This document shows, piece after piece, positions 55,728 through 64,000 of a stretch of DNA of 64,000 nt (its first letter is position 1; each line of letters begins with the position of its first letter). The notes beneath the pieces are model-generated. The model saw only the letters and a program-made list of their open reading frames with translations, was not told the origin of the DNA and ran no database searches. The DNA comes from Pseudomonas sp. Fl4BN1 (lineage in GTDB: Bacteria; Pseudomonadota; Gammaproteobacteria; Pseudomonadales; Pseudomonadaceae), in contig NZ_JAAARM010000003.1 of NCBI RefSeq assembly GCF_009908285.1, forward strand, positions 248,001 to 312,000. The letters are read 5' to 3'. The translations under genes were made by a program, and so were the position numbers.

Positions 55728-56068
55728 GCGTGGCGACTCAACAGCAACACGCCGCCAATCACCAGGGCGACCCCCAGCCAATGACGCCGGTCGATGTGCT
55801 CACGGAAGACGAAATGTGCGATCAGGGTGATGAACACGAAATTCAGGCTGAGCATCGGGTAGGCCACGCCGACTTCCATGCGTTGCAACACCAGCAGCCA
55901 GACCAGCAGGCCCAGGCCCAGGCTGAATAGGGCCAGCCACAGCCAGGCCGAGCGCAGCTTGTCCAGCACCGAGGAGGGGCGATCGCGCCAGCTCTCCACG
56001 GCGAACTTCTGTGCCACCTGGCCCAGGCAGGTCAGCCCGCAGGCCAGGAGTAGCAGCAACAGGCTCAT
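55724..56068 (-). CDS. arnE: ArnE subunit of undecaprenyl-phosphate-aminoarabinose flippase
   Basis: 114-residue SMR-like protein with four helices: [64 protein letters not shown] and [14 protein letters not shown]. Its partner ArnF overlaps its stop, and its own start overlaps the ArnT stop (ATGA). Confidence 0.92.
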   Translation of the reverse strand: MSLLLLLLACGLTCLGQVAQKFAVESWRDRPSSVLDKLRSAWLWLALFSLGLGLLVWLLVLQRMEVGVAYPMLSLNFVFITLIAHFVFREHIDRRHWLGVALVIGGVLLLSRHA

Positions 56069-57714
56069 GGCTGGCTCTGGGGAATGATGAAGATCACGAT
56101 ATTGCCTTGTTCGTAACGCTTGGCGTCCTTGGGCAGCAATTCGACTTCATGGGCTTCGTCACTGCTCTTGACCCGCATCACCACGCCCACCGAGCCCTGC
56201 TTGCGGGCTTCGGCGATCCAGGGCTGGACCTGGGACAGGTCGACCTTGCGCTGGGCCGTGTCTTCATAGGCCAGGCCGTACTTCAGCTCGCCTTCGGTGT
56301 TGTACAGGGTCACGTCGGGCCGACGCAGACGCCAGGCCAGCGCGGATGCAGCGCCCAGGTCGTTGCTCAGCAAGGCCTTGGCCTGACCCAACTCGGCCAC
56401 GTGATCGATGATGAACTGGTCGGGAATCTTGTTGTAGACCACCGAGTTGGGCAGCGCCGCCGGGGCCAGGGCCACCAGCAGGAAGCTGCCCAGGGCCGGC
56501 GCCGCCCACAGCGTCTTCGGACGCATGGCCTGCAGCAGGTTGCTGAAAATCCAACCGAGCAACAGCACATACACCAGGATCAAGTGCTGTGGCTCATCCA
56601 CATACACCGGTTTCTTCATCTGGAAATACACCAGGGCCAGCAGGCCCAACAGCCCGGCCACCAGGTTGAGCACACCATTGAAACCGATGATCCGGGTCTT
56701 GTCCGCGGCCAGGCGGTCCATCAGGGTGTTGCCCATCAACAACGCCAGAGGCAACAGGCATGGCAGGATATAGGCCGGCAGCTTGCCTTTGCTCAGGCTG
56801 AAGAAGGCCAGGGGCAGCACCAGCCACAGCAACAGGAAACCGCTGCTGCTCAAGCGTCGCTGCTGCCAGGCCTGCTTGAAGGTGGCCGGTAACAGCAGGA
56901 CCCAAGGCACGCTGAAACCCACCAGCAACGGCAAGTAGTACCACCAGGGCGAGGCATGCTGGGCATCATCACCGGCAAAGCGGCGGATGTGCTCGTGCCA
57001 GAAGAAGAAACGCCAGTAGTCAGGTTCCTGGGAATGCACCGCCAGGGCCCAGGGCAGACTGACCAGAATCGCCACCAGCACGCCAATGCCACCGTAGGTC
57101 AGCAGTGGGCGCAAGCGTTTTTGCCACACGGCGTAGGGCAGGGCCACCAGTACCGGCAGCAGCCAGGCAAGAAAACCCTTGGTCATGAAGCCCATGCCAC
57201 AGGCCAGGCCCAGCAGCACCCAGGCGAGCACGCGGCCACGTGGGGTCTGGCAGTCGAAGGTGAACCACAGCGCCACCAGGCTCAGGTTGACCCAGAAGGT
57301 GAACTGCGGATCGAGGTTGGCGTAGCCGGCTTGCAGTGCGACCACGGTGAAGCTCATGTAGAGCAGGGCGCTGGCCAGGCTCTTGCGCGGATCGTTCCAC
57401 AGGCGCCGGGCCAGCAGATAGGCCAGGACCACACTCAGGCCCGTGCTCAGGGCCGAAGCCACGCGCACACCGAACAGGTTGTCGCCAAACAGCGCCTGGC
57501 CGATGGCGATCATCCAGTAGCCGGCCACGGGCTTTTCAAAATAGCGGATGCCCATGAAATGCGGCGATGCCCAGTGCCCGCTCAGGAGCATTTCCTGGCT
57601 GATCTGCGCATAGCGGGTTTCATCGGGAATCCACAGGCCGTGGGTGGCCATGGGCAGCAGGTAGAACAGACCAAATGCGATCAACAGCAGAGGCAGGGCC
57701 CAACGTCTGGTCAT
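56065..57714 (-). CDS. arnT: Undecaprenyl phosphate-alpha-L-Ara4N transferase ArnT
   Basis: 549-residue GT39 integral membrane enzyme that moves 4-amino-4-deoxy-arabinose from undecaprenyl phosphate to lipid A phosphates, giving polymyxin resistance. [39 protein letters not shown] (first periplasmic loop with the D-E-x-R-Y and the E-K-P motif) is diagnostic. Length fits E. coli ArnT (550). It overlaps ArnD by four bases. Confidence 0.95.
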   Translation of the reverse strand: MTRRWALPLLLIAFGLFYLLPMATHGLWIPDETRYAQISQEMLLSGHWASPHFMGIRYFEKPVAGYWMIAIGQALFGDNLFGVRVASALSTGLSVVLAYLLARRLWNDPRKSLASALLYMSFTVVALQAGYANLDPQFTFWVNLSLVALWFTFDCQTPRGRVLAWVLLGLACGMGFMTKGFLAWLLPVLVALPYAVWQKRLRPLLTYGGIGVLVAILVSLPWALAVHSQEPDYWRFFFWHEHIRRFAGDDAQHASPWWYYLPLLVGFSVPWVLLLPATFKQAWQQRRLSSSGFLLLWLVLPLAFFSLSKGKLPAYILPCLLPLALLMGNTLMDRLAADKTRIIGFNGVLNLVAGLLGLLALVYFQMKKPVYVDEPQHLILVYVLLLGWIFSNLLQAMRPKTLWAAPALGSFLLVALAPAALPNSVVYNKIPDQFIIDHVAELGQAKALLSNDLGAASALAWRLRRPDVTLYNTEGELKYGLAYEDTAQRKVDLSQVQPWIAEARKQGSVGVVMRVKSSDEAHEVELLPKDAKRYEQGNIVIFIIPQSQP

Positions 57715-58595
57715 GCGCCTTGCACTCCCAGCCAGCCTTCACGGCCTTCCAGGGCGCCGCGCACCACTTGGCCCGCAGGCAGGCTGGCAATGTCGGCCGG
57801 GAGCATGTCCCCCAGGGGCTGGAAATGGATGTCGCGCTGCTTGGCACTGGCCAGCAGTTGGCGGAAGTCGTTGGCCATGAGAATCCCTTCTACTTCGGCG
57901 TGCACGGTATAGACGTTGAGCTTGTCCGGGCTGAACCGATCGAGGATGTAGCGGTTGAAATCGTTGGCGGCAACTACCGGACCGACCACTTCGTCGAAGG
58001 TCGGCAGGTCCACCGGAATCTGTGGCGCGCCCAGGCTGCCGTCCGCCAAACGTGGCTGGAACAGGCTCTGGCCGCGGCAATCACTGTTGTAGCGAAAACC
58101 GAATTGTTGCTTGGCTTCGATGACTCGCTCATCGGCGCGCCAACCGGCGGACGCCGAGCAGCTCACCGCTTGCCCGAGAATATCGTTGAGGCTGTCGACG
58201 CCACGGCGGATCTGTTCGATCAGCTGTGCCTGACTCCAGCGCCCGGTGTTGGCCTGCCAGCCATGGTGATCCCAGGCGTGCAGGCCGACTTCATGGCCGG
58301 CGGCCAGGGCCTGGCGCATCAGATGCCCCAGGTCGCGGCCAATAGGTTTGCCCGGCCAGGCAGTGCCGGCCAGGAGAATATCCCAGCCGTACAGGCCCGC
58401 AGCATTGGACCGCAGCATTTTCCAGAGGAACTGCGGACGGATCAGGCGCCACAGGTGGCGCCCCATGTTGTCCGGCCCGACGCTGAAGAAGAAGGTCGCC
58501 TTGACCCCGGCTTCGTCCAGCGATTCGAGCAGCCGCGGCACCCCCTCCCGGGTGCCGCGGTAGGTATCGACATCAATGCGCAGACCTGCCTGCAT
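57711..58595 (-). CDS. arnD: 4-deoxy-4-formamido-L-arabinose-phosphoundecaprenol deformylase ArnD
   Basis: 294 residues of the polysaccharide-deacetylase fold. [44 protein letters not shown], with the metal Asp pair region at the start, [14 protein letters not shown] (H-x3-H-x2-H type) and [10 protein letters not shown]. It removes the formyl group before flipping. One-base overlap (TGATG) with ArnA. Confidence 0.93.
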   Translation of the reverse strand: MQAGLRIDVDTYRGTREGVPRLLESLDEAGVKATFFFSVGPDNMGRHLWRLIRPQFLWKMLRSNAAGLYGWDILLAGTAWPGKPIGRDLGHLMRQALAAGHEVGLHAWDHHGWQANTGRWSQAQLIEQIRRGVDSLNDILGQAVSCSASAGWRADERVIEAKQQFGFRYNSDCRGQSLFQPRLADGSLGAPQIPVDLPTFDEVVGPVVAANDFNRYILDRFSPDKLNVYTVHAEVEGILMANDFRQLLASAKQRDIHFQPLGDMLPADIASLPAGQVVRGALEGREGWLGVQGA

Positions 58596-60601
58596 CAGCG
58601 CACTTCTTTTTTAGAGCGATCGGCAATTTCGAGCATCGCCTCACGCAGGAAGAAGTCCAGGGTGTTGCCGATGGTTTCGCTCATCTCCACGGTCGGCTCC
58701 CAGTTCAGCAGGCGCTTGGCGTTGTCGATACTTGGCTTGCGGTGTTCCACGTCCTGGTAGCCAGCGCCATAGAACGCCTTGCTTTCGACGTCGCGGAAAC
58801 CGGCGAACGGCGGGAAGTTGCTGCGCAGCGGGTGAGCTTCGAACTGACGCAGCAGCTCTTCGCCCAGCTGACGGATGCTGGCTTCGTTGTCCGGGTTGCC
58901 GATGTTGACGATCTGGCCGTTGCAGCAGTCGTTTTCGTTGTCGACGATGCGTGCGAGGGCTTCGATGCCGTCGGCGATGTCAGTGAAGCAGCGCTTCTGC
59001 TCGCCGCCGTCGAACAGACGGATCGGAGTGCCTTCCACCAGGTTGAGGATCAACTGGGTGATGGCGCGGGAGCTGCCGATGCGTGCCGAGTCCAGACGGT
59101 CCAGGCGCGGGCCCATCCAGTTGAACGGACGGAACAGGGTGAAGTTCAGGCCCTTGGCGCCGTAAGCCCAGATCACCCGGTCCAGCAACTGCTTGGATAC
59201 CGAGTAGATCCAGCGCTGCTTGTTGATCGGACCAACGATCAGGTTCGAGGTGTCTTCGTCGAAGTTCTTGTCCTGGCACATGCCATAGACTTCTGAAGTC
59301 GACGGGAAGATCACGCGCTTGTTGTACTTGACGCAGTAGCGAACCAGTTTCAGGTTTTCTTCGAAGTCCAGCTCGAACACGCGCAGCGGGTTGCGGGTGT
59401 ATTCGATCGGGGTGGCGATGGCCACCAGCGGCAGGACCACGTCGCACTTCTTGATGTGATATTCGATCCACTCGGAGTGAATGCTGATATCGCCTTCGAC
59501 GAAGTGGAAGTTCGGGTGGCTGCGCAGGCGCTCGATGGCATCGGAGCCGATGTCCAGGCCGTAGACGTCGTACTTGTCGTCACGCAGCAGGCGCTCGGAC
59601 AGGTGGTTACCGATAAAGCCGTTGACGCCGAGGATCAGTACGCGAGTACGACGTGGCTTGCGACCGGATTCAGCGCCGCGCAGCACCGAACCGTCCACCA
59701 GGCCCAGTTCATTGGCCAGTTGCGGGCCACCCAGGTACAGGCCGTTGGCGTTGCGCTGGCCCGAAGTGATCACCAGGGAGTCTTCGCCACAGGCGATGCG
59801 CAGTGGGTCGACGCTGATGACCCGGCCTGGGGCCTGGCCTTCGTTGCCCTGCATGACCTCGGCGCTCCAGACGATCAGCTTGTGCTCGCCCACGTCGCAG
59901 AAAGCACCCGGATAAGGTTGAGTGACCGCGCGCACCAGGTTGAACAGTTCTTCGGCCGGGCGTTTCCAGTCCAGCTTGCCGTCCGCCGCGGTGCGACGAC
60001 CGAAGTAGCTGGCCTTGGATTCGTCCTGGGCGGTTTCGTTGATCTTGCCCTGGGCCAGTGCCGGCAGGGTGTCGCGCAGCAGGCTGGCGGCCGCGTCACG
60101 CAGTTTGTGGTGCAGGCTCAGCGCGGTGTCGCTGCGCTCGATGGCAACGCGTTCCTGGGCAATGATGGCGCCGGCATCGGCGCGCTTGACCATGCGGTGC
60201 AGGGTCACGCCCGTCTCGGTTTCGCCCTTGACCAGGACCCAGTTGGCCGGTGCACGACCACGGTAGTGCGGCAGCAGGGAACCGTGCAGGTTGAACGCGC
60301 CTTTACGGGCGGTGGCCAGCAGCGGCTCGCTCAGCAGGTTGCGGTAGTAGAAGGAGAACAGGTAGTCGGGGTCGAGCTTGCTGATGCGCTCGATCCACAG
60401 CGGGTGGTTGGCATCTTCCGGAGCATGCACGGCAATGCCCTTGCGTGCGCACAGTTGAGCAACCGAGCCGTAGAAGGTGTTTTCCTTGGGATCATCGGCG
60501 TGGGTAAAGACCGCAGCGATCTCATAACCTGCATTGAGCAGGGCTTCGATGCCTGCACAGCCGATATCGTGGTAGGCGAAGACGACAGCTTTATTGCTCA
60601 T
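58595..60601 (-). CDS. arnA: Bifunctional UDP-glucuronate decarboxylase/UDP-Ara4N formyltransferase ArnA
   Basis: 668 residues. The N-terminal 300 residues are a formyltransferase ([21 protein letters not shown] with catalytic His; [18 protein letters not shown]). The C-terminal half is a decarboxylase of the SDR family ([36 protein letters not shown], the Y-x3-K in [12 protein letters not shown]). It makes UDP-Ara4O and formylates UDP-Ara4N. Length equals the E. coli protein (660). Overlaps ArnC by four bases. Confidence 0.96.
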   Translation of the reverse strand: MSNKAVVFAYHDIGCAGIEALLNAGYEIAAVFTHADDPKENTFYGSVAQLCARKGIAVHAPEDANHPLWIERISKLDPDYLFSFYYRNLLSEPLLATARKGAFNLHGSLLPHYRGRAPANWVLVKGETETGVTLHRMVKRADAGAIIAQERVAIERSDTALSLHHKLRDAAASLLRDTLPALAQGKINETAQDESKASYFGRRTAADGKLDWKRPAEELFNLVRAVTQPYPGAFCDVGEHKLIVWSAEVMQGNEGQAPGRVISVDPLRIACGEDSLVITSGQRNANGLYLGGPQLANELGLVDGSVLRGAESGRKPRRTRVLILGVNGFIGNHLSERLLRDDKYDVYGLDIGSDAIERLRSHPNFHFVEGDISIHSEWIEYHIKKCDVVLPLVAIATPIEYTRNPLRVFELDFEENLKLVRYCVKYNKRVIFPSTSEVYGMCQDKNFDEDTSNLIVGPINKQRWIYSVSKQLLDRVIWAYGAKGLNFTLFRPFNWMGPRLDRLDSARIGSSRAITQLILNLVEGTPIRLFDGGEQKRCFTDIADGIEALARIVDNENDCCNGQIVNIGNPDNEASIRQLGEELLRQFEAHPLRSNFPPFAGFRDVESKAFYGAGYQDVEHRKPSIDNAKRLLNWEPTVEMSETIGNTLDFFLREAMLEIADRSKKEVR

Positions 60602-61617
60602 GGCGAAACCTGATCAGTATGGGTGGAAGATAAACCGTCAACAGTCACAGCGGGGGCAGGGGCCGCGGGCTGGCTGCGCAAGACTCTTTCGATGAAGAAA
60701 CGCGGGCGGGCCCGCACATCGCTGTACATGCGCCCCAGGTATTCACCCAAGAGACCCATGCCAATGAATTGGCCACCGGTGAACACGAAGAGCACCGCGA
60801 ACAGCACGAAGGTGCCGTCGCCGGCCCAGGTGGCGCCGAAGATCAACCGCAGGAAGATCAGCGCCAGGGCGAAGAGGGCGCCGATGCCGGCCATGCCGAA
60901 ACCGATGATGCTCAACAGCCGCAGGGGCGTGGTGGTCATGCAGGTGATCAGATCGAACATCAGATTGATCAGGCGCATCGGGCTGTACTTGGAGTCGCCG
61001 TGTTCGCGCTCGGCGTGTTCCACCAGTACCTCGGTGGTGTGGCGGGCGAAGCTGTTGGCCAGGATCGGGATGAAGGTGCTGCGCTCGGTGCAGGCCAGCA
61101 TCGCGTCGATGATGGTCCGGCGGTAGGCCCGCAGCATGCAGCCGTAGTCGCTCATGGCAACCCCGGTAGAACGTTGCACCGCCAGGTTGATCAGCTTCGA
61201 TGGCCAGCGGCGCAAGGCCGAGTCCTGGCGATTGTTGCGTACGGTGCCGACCACGTCGTAGCCGAGTTCGGCCTGGGCCACCAGGCGCGGGATTTCTTCC
61301 GGCGGGTTCTGCAGGTCGGCGTCGAGGGTGATCACCACGTCGCCGCGGCATTGCTCGAAGCCGGCCATGATTGCCGCGTGCTGGCCGTAGTTGCGGTTGA
61401 GGATCACCGCCACCACCGGGCTGCCTTCGCGTTCGGCGGCCGCTTGCAGGATGTTCGCCGACTCGTCGCGACTGCCATCGTCCACCAGGACGATTTCAAA
61501 GTCGTGCTTGAGCAGGCGGCAGGCTGCTTCGGTGCGCCGCAACAGCTCGGGAAGGCTCTGTTCTTCGTTGTAGACCGGAATGACGATCGACACGAACTGA
61601 ATCGGATAAGGTTTCAA
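60598..61617 (-). CDS. arnC: Undecaprenyl-phosphate 4-deoxy-4-formamido-L-arabinose transferase ArnC
   Basis: 339-residue GT2 enzyme with two C-terminal helices: [80 protein letters not shown] and [27 protein letters not shown]. It loads L-Ara4FN onto undecaprenyl phosphate. The start is TTG 61617 (MKPYPIQF), six bases after the ArnB stop. Confidence 0.95.
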   Translation of the reverse strand: MKPYPIQFVSIVIPVYNEEQSLPELLRRTEAACRLLKHDFEIVLVDDGSRDESANILQAAAEREGSPVVAVILNRNYGQHAAIMAGFEQCRGDVVITLDADLQNPPEEIPRLVAQAELGYDVVGTVRNNRQDSALRRWPSKLINLAVQRSTGVAMSDYGCMLRAYRRTIIDAMLACTERSTFIPILANSFARHTTEVLVEHAEREHGDSKYSPMRLINLMFDLITCMTTTPLRLLSIIGFGMAGIGALFALALIFLRLIFGATWAGDGTFVLFAVLFVFTGGQFIGMGLLGEYLGRMYSDVRARPRFFIERVLRSQPAAPAPAVTVDGLSSTHTDQVSP

Positions 61618-61622
61618 AGGCT

Positions 61623-62762
61623 TCAGTCCAAGAGGTTTTCAATGGCACCGGCAACCCGTTCGACGTCGTCGAGGGTCATGTCCGGAAACAGTGGGATCGA
61701 GCATAGCCGCGCCGAGTTCCATTCGGTATGGGGCAACTGCACATGCGCAAAGCGCTGTCGGTAATAGGTATGCATATGGGTCGCAATGAAGTGAATGCCG
61801 GTGCCGATGTTCTGCTCCTGCAGGCCCTTCATGAAGGCTTCGCGGTCAATGCCGCAGCGTTCGGCGTCGATCCGCAGGATGAACAGGTGCCAGGCATGCT
61901 GCTGCGGGTACTGGGGCAGGTGCAGGGGCTGTACCGGCAAACCGGCGAGGCGTTCCAGGTAAGCCTGGGCCAGTACTTCACGCTTGGCGTTGATCTCGTC
62001 CAGGCGCTGCAGTTGCACCAGAGCGATGGCGGCGTTCATGTCCGCCAGGTTGTACTTGAAGCCCGGCTCGATCACCTGGGCCTGGGGCTTGCGGCCGTGG
62101 GTCAGGCGATCGTAGGCATCTACGCCCAGACCGTGAAACTTGAGCATGCGCACTCGGTTGGCCAGGGCTTCGTCATCGCTGACGAACATCGCGCCTTCGG
62201 CGCAGGTCATGTTCTTGATTGCGTGAAAGGAAAAGATTGCCGTGCCCTGGGCACCGATTGCCCGTCCACGGTAGGTGGTGCCAGCGGCGTGGGCGGCATC
62301 TTCGATCACCGTGATCCCGTGTTTGTCCGCCAGGGCGTACAACGGGTCCAGATCGAAGGCGGCGCCGGCATAGTGCACCGGAATGATCGCCTTGGTGCGC
62401 GGGGTGATGGCCGCCTCGATGGTCGCCGCGTCGCTCATCAGGGTGTCGGGGTCGACATCGACGAACACCGGGGTCGCGCCCAGCAGGCAGATCATGTTGG
62501 CGGTGGAGACCCAGGTTTGCGAGGGAGTGATCACCTCGTCACCCGGGCCGATGCCCAGGGCCAGCAGGGTGATGTGCATCGCACCGGTGGCCGAGGACAG
62601 GGCCACGGCATGACGGGCGCCAACGCGCTCGGCGAAGTGCTGTTCGAGTTCTTGGTTTTTCGGGCCGGTGGTGATCCAACCGGAGCGCAGAACCTGCTCT
62701 ACGGCAGCAATCTCTTCTTCGCCGATACTCGGGCGCGAGAAAGGAAGGAAAGCCTGGTTCAT
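61623..62762 (-). CDS. arnB: UDP-4-amino-4-deoxy-L-arabinose aminotransferase ArnB
   Basis: 379-residue PLP aminotransferase of the DegT/DnrJ/EryC1 family. [32 protein letters not shown], then [19 protein letters not shown] and the PLP lysine in [16 protein letters not shown]. First gene of arnBCADTEF-ugd. ATG 62762 has GAGGTAACC upstream. Expression of this operon in Pseudomonas is known to respond to PmrAB/PhoPQ-type systems; no clean tandem PmrA box was found. Confidence 0.95.
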   Translation of the reverse strand: MNQAFLPFSRPSIGEEEIAAVEQVLRSGWITTGPKNQELEQHFAERVGARHAVALSSATGAMHITLLALGIGPGDEVITPSQTWVSTANMICLLGATPVFVDVDPDTLMSDAATIEAAITPRTKAIIPVHYAGAAFDLDPLYALADKHGITVIEDAAHAAGTTYRGRAIGAQGTAIFSFHAIKNMTCAEGAMFVSDDEALANRVRMLKFHGLGVDAYDRLTHGRKPQAQVIEPGFKYNLADMNAAIALVQLQRLDEINAKREVLAQAYLERLAGLPVQPLHLPQYPQQHAWHLFILRIDAERCGIDREAFMKGLQEQNIGTGIHFIATHMHTYYRQRFAHVQLPHTEWNSARLCSIPLFPDMTLDDVERVAGAIENLLD

Positions 62763-63223
62763 GGTTACCTCGGGTTTACACAATGCAAAAGCCGGAAATA
62801 CGGGGTGCAGCGAAAGAACGGGTGATTCAGGGGGAGCGGGGAGGTCATGCAGTCATCTAGGCACATCCTGTTATCAAGCCAGCGTGGCGTTCCATGCAGC
62901 GCCTCAGTAAAGACTATGTTTGTGAAAAGTAAATGTGGATCAAGGTGTTATCTTTGCAATCTGAGAAAATGCTGCACTCGGAAGGCGGGCTGCCGGGGCT
63001 GAGATTAAGCGCAAAAATGTGAAACTAATATGAAAAATAAGGCAAAAGTCCGTTTTTCTGCCAACCAGACAGCAAGTGTTCAGTTTGTTTGTAAAGTTAT
63101 TAATCAACTGAGCGCCGGTGACTGTTTTAGCGGGTTTCCAGCGGATAGAAAAGGGGGCGCCACCAGGCTTTTTATCAGCGCCCCCAGGTGCCACCCAGTG
63201 CAACCCTTGATCTCGGAGACCCT
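62763..63223. other. Intergenic region between arnB and the tyrosine recombinase (461 bp)
   Basis: A/T-rich between about 62900 and 63110 and probably contains the arn promoter. A GGGGGCGC/GCGCCCCC inverted repeat (63153-63160, 63178-63185) with a 17-base spacer lies before the recombinase, and read on the minus strand it is followed by TTTT, a weak terminator. A half PmrA-like CTTAAT is at 63004-63009 (minus reading). A minus-strand open frame at 62940-63203 has no domain and is not called. Confidence 0.5.
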
Positions 63224-64000
63224 ATGACTGTGTCGGCGTTCAATGCCGCCGGTAGCGGCGCCACTGCCAACCCGCTTTGCCTGTACCTGGCACGCCTGGC
63301 ACCTTCCAGCCAGTCGACCCTGCGCTATGTGTTGCAGGATGCTGCTGACCGCCTGGGTTACGAAGACCTCAACCTGGAGGACATTCCCTGGCACCAGTTG
63401 CAGCCCGAGCAGGTCACCGCGCTGGTAGCCACCTTGCGCCGCGACGGCTATGCGCCCAACACCTCGTCGCTGTACGTCAACGCTTTGCGCGGGGTGATGA
63501 ACGAGGCCTGGCGTGCCAGCCTGATCAGCCAGGACCACCTGCTGAAAATGCGTTCGGTCAAGGCCATCAGCGGTACGCGCCTGTCCCGGGGGCGCAATCT
63601 CAAGCGCGGGCTGATCCAGGATTTGCTGGCGGTGTGCGCCGCCGACCCACGTCCCCAGGGCGTGCGCGATGCTGCAATCATCGCGGTGCTCTACGGCTCG
63701 GGCATGCGCAAGTCCGAGTCGGTGAACCTGGACCTGGCCCAGGTGGATTTCGCCCAGCGCAGCCTGCAGGTACTGGCCAAGGGCAACAAGCAGTTGATCA
63801 AGTACGCCCCGACCTGGGCCTTCGACAAGTTGCAGGCCTGGCTGGAGCTGCGGCGCGCGCAATTGCCCGAAGGGCAGGGGGATGACCTGTTCCTGTTCAA
63901 CCGGATTCGTCGTGGCGGCCACATCACCCGCGAGCGCATCAGCAAGCACGCGATCTATTACATTGCCCGGCAACGGGGCGCCCAGGTCGGGGTGCGCATC
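63224..64000 (+). CDS. Tyrosine recombinase/integrase (partial, cut at the window end)
   Basis: 259 codons are present with no stop. The N-terminal SAM-like domain (LARLAPSSQSTLRYVLQDAADRLGY, EQVTALVATLRRDGYAPNTSSLYVNALRGVMNEAW) precedes a catalytic domain: IIAVLYGSGMRKSESVNLDLAQVDF holds Arg I; LQVLAKGNKQLIKYAP resembles the beta-hairpin lysine; the H-x-x-R box and nucleophilic Tyr should be beyond 64000. Start ATG 63224 (MTVSAFNAAGSG) has GGAG upstream. No attachment site or phage genes are visible, so it may be a domesticated integrase rather than the edge of an element. Confidence 0.88.
   Translation, partial: MTVSAFNAAGSGATANPLCLYLARLAPSSQSTLRYVLQDAADRLGYEDLNLEDIPWHQLQPEQVTALVATLRRDGYAPNTSSLYVNALRGVMNEAWRASLISQDHLLKMRSVKAISGTRLSRGRNLKRGLIQDLLAVCAADPRPQGVRDAAIIAVLYGSGMRKSESVNLDLAQVDFAQRSLQVLAKGNKQLIKYAPTWAFDKLQAWLELRRAQLPEGQGDDLFLFNRIRRGGHITRERISKHAIYYIARQRGAQVGVRI

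Noticed and set aside
63004..63009. Possible PmrA half-site upstream of arnB
   Set aside because: Only one CTTAAT half is present; no second half at the required spacing.
63078..63096. Possible PhoP-box direct repeat upstream of arnB
   Set aside because: The two GTT-type half-sites are nine bases apart, not eleven, and the second is a poor match.
62940..63203. 87-codon minus-strand open frame upstream of arnB
   Set aside because: No similarity recognised, and it overlaps the expected arn promoter region and an inverted repeat.

Overview
The window comes from a high-GC gammaproteobacterium, almost certainly a Pseudomonas of the P. fluorescens group. The evidence is a complete mannitol/arabitol operon in the order mtlE-F-G-K-D-Y-Z with mtlR divergent, Pseudomonas-type REP elements, DUF1652 and DUF2790 proteins, an arnBCADTEF-ugd operon and a five-gene isoleucine-catabolism cluster. 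No rRNA, tRNA, CRISPR array or insertion sequence was seen.

Left edge (1-4100): partial methionine aminopeptidase with an upstream ParD-like antitoxin gene and a near-perfect operator palindrome; a short threonine dehydratase preceded by what looks like a complete leader-peptide attenuator (Ile-Ile-Thr-Ala-Ile codons, mutually exclusive hairpins, intrinsic terminator); then a NIPSNAP protein, ecotin, and DUF1652 and DUF2790 proteins.

4279-22315 (minus strand): a 16-gene, mostly translationally coupled Wzx/Wzy-type exopolysaccharide operon. It makes UDP-uronic acid precursors (Ugd, 4-epimerase), starts the lipid-linked repeat (ExoY-type transferase), exports and measures chains (Wza lipoprotein, Wzz/GumC, a CpsD-like protein with a broken P-loop), builds, polymerises and flips the repeat (GT4, two GT2, Wzy, Wzx), and modifies it (NodB deacetylase, secreted glycosidase-like protein, two GNAT/FemAB acyltransferases, YdjC deacetylase). 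An OprD porin lies divergently beyond an AT-rich intergenic region.

24396-34071: mannitol utilisation. MtlEFGK import the polyol, MtlD oxidises it, MtlY phosphorylates xylulose, and mtlZ (fructokinase) is frameshifted at a perfect 14-bp inverted repeat. REP elements lie between mtlE and mtlF and as a 103-bp triple tandem after mtlR.

34532-46593: branched-chain acyl-CoA catabolism (acyl-CoA synthetase, SDR, thiolase, acyl-CoA dehydrogenase, enoyl-CoA hydratase on +; second dehydrogenase and 3-hydroxyisobutyryl-CoA hydrolase on -). Between the two halves lies a T6SS lipase-adaptor pair, tle3-tla3, without vgrG or tli3 and bracketed by two copies of the same intrinsic terminator.

46759-64000: a GtrA/GtrB/GT39 lipopolysaccharide-glycosylation group, a LysR regulator, an HPP membrane protein, a GNAT enzyme, then the lipid A aminoarabinose operon arnBCADTEF-ugd with an extra GT39 gene at its end, and at the right edge a partial tyrosine recombinase.
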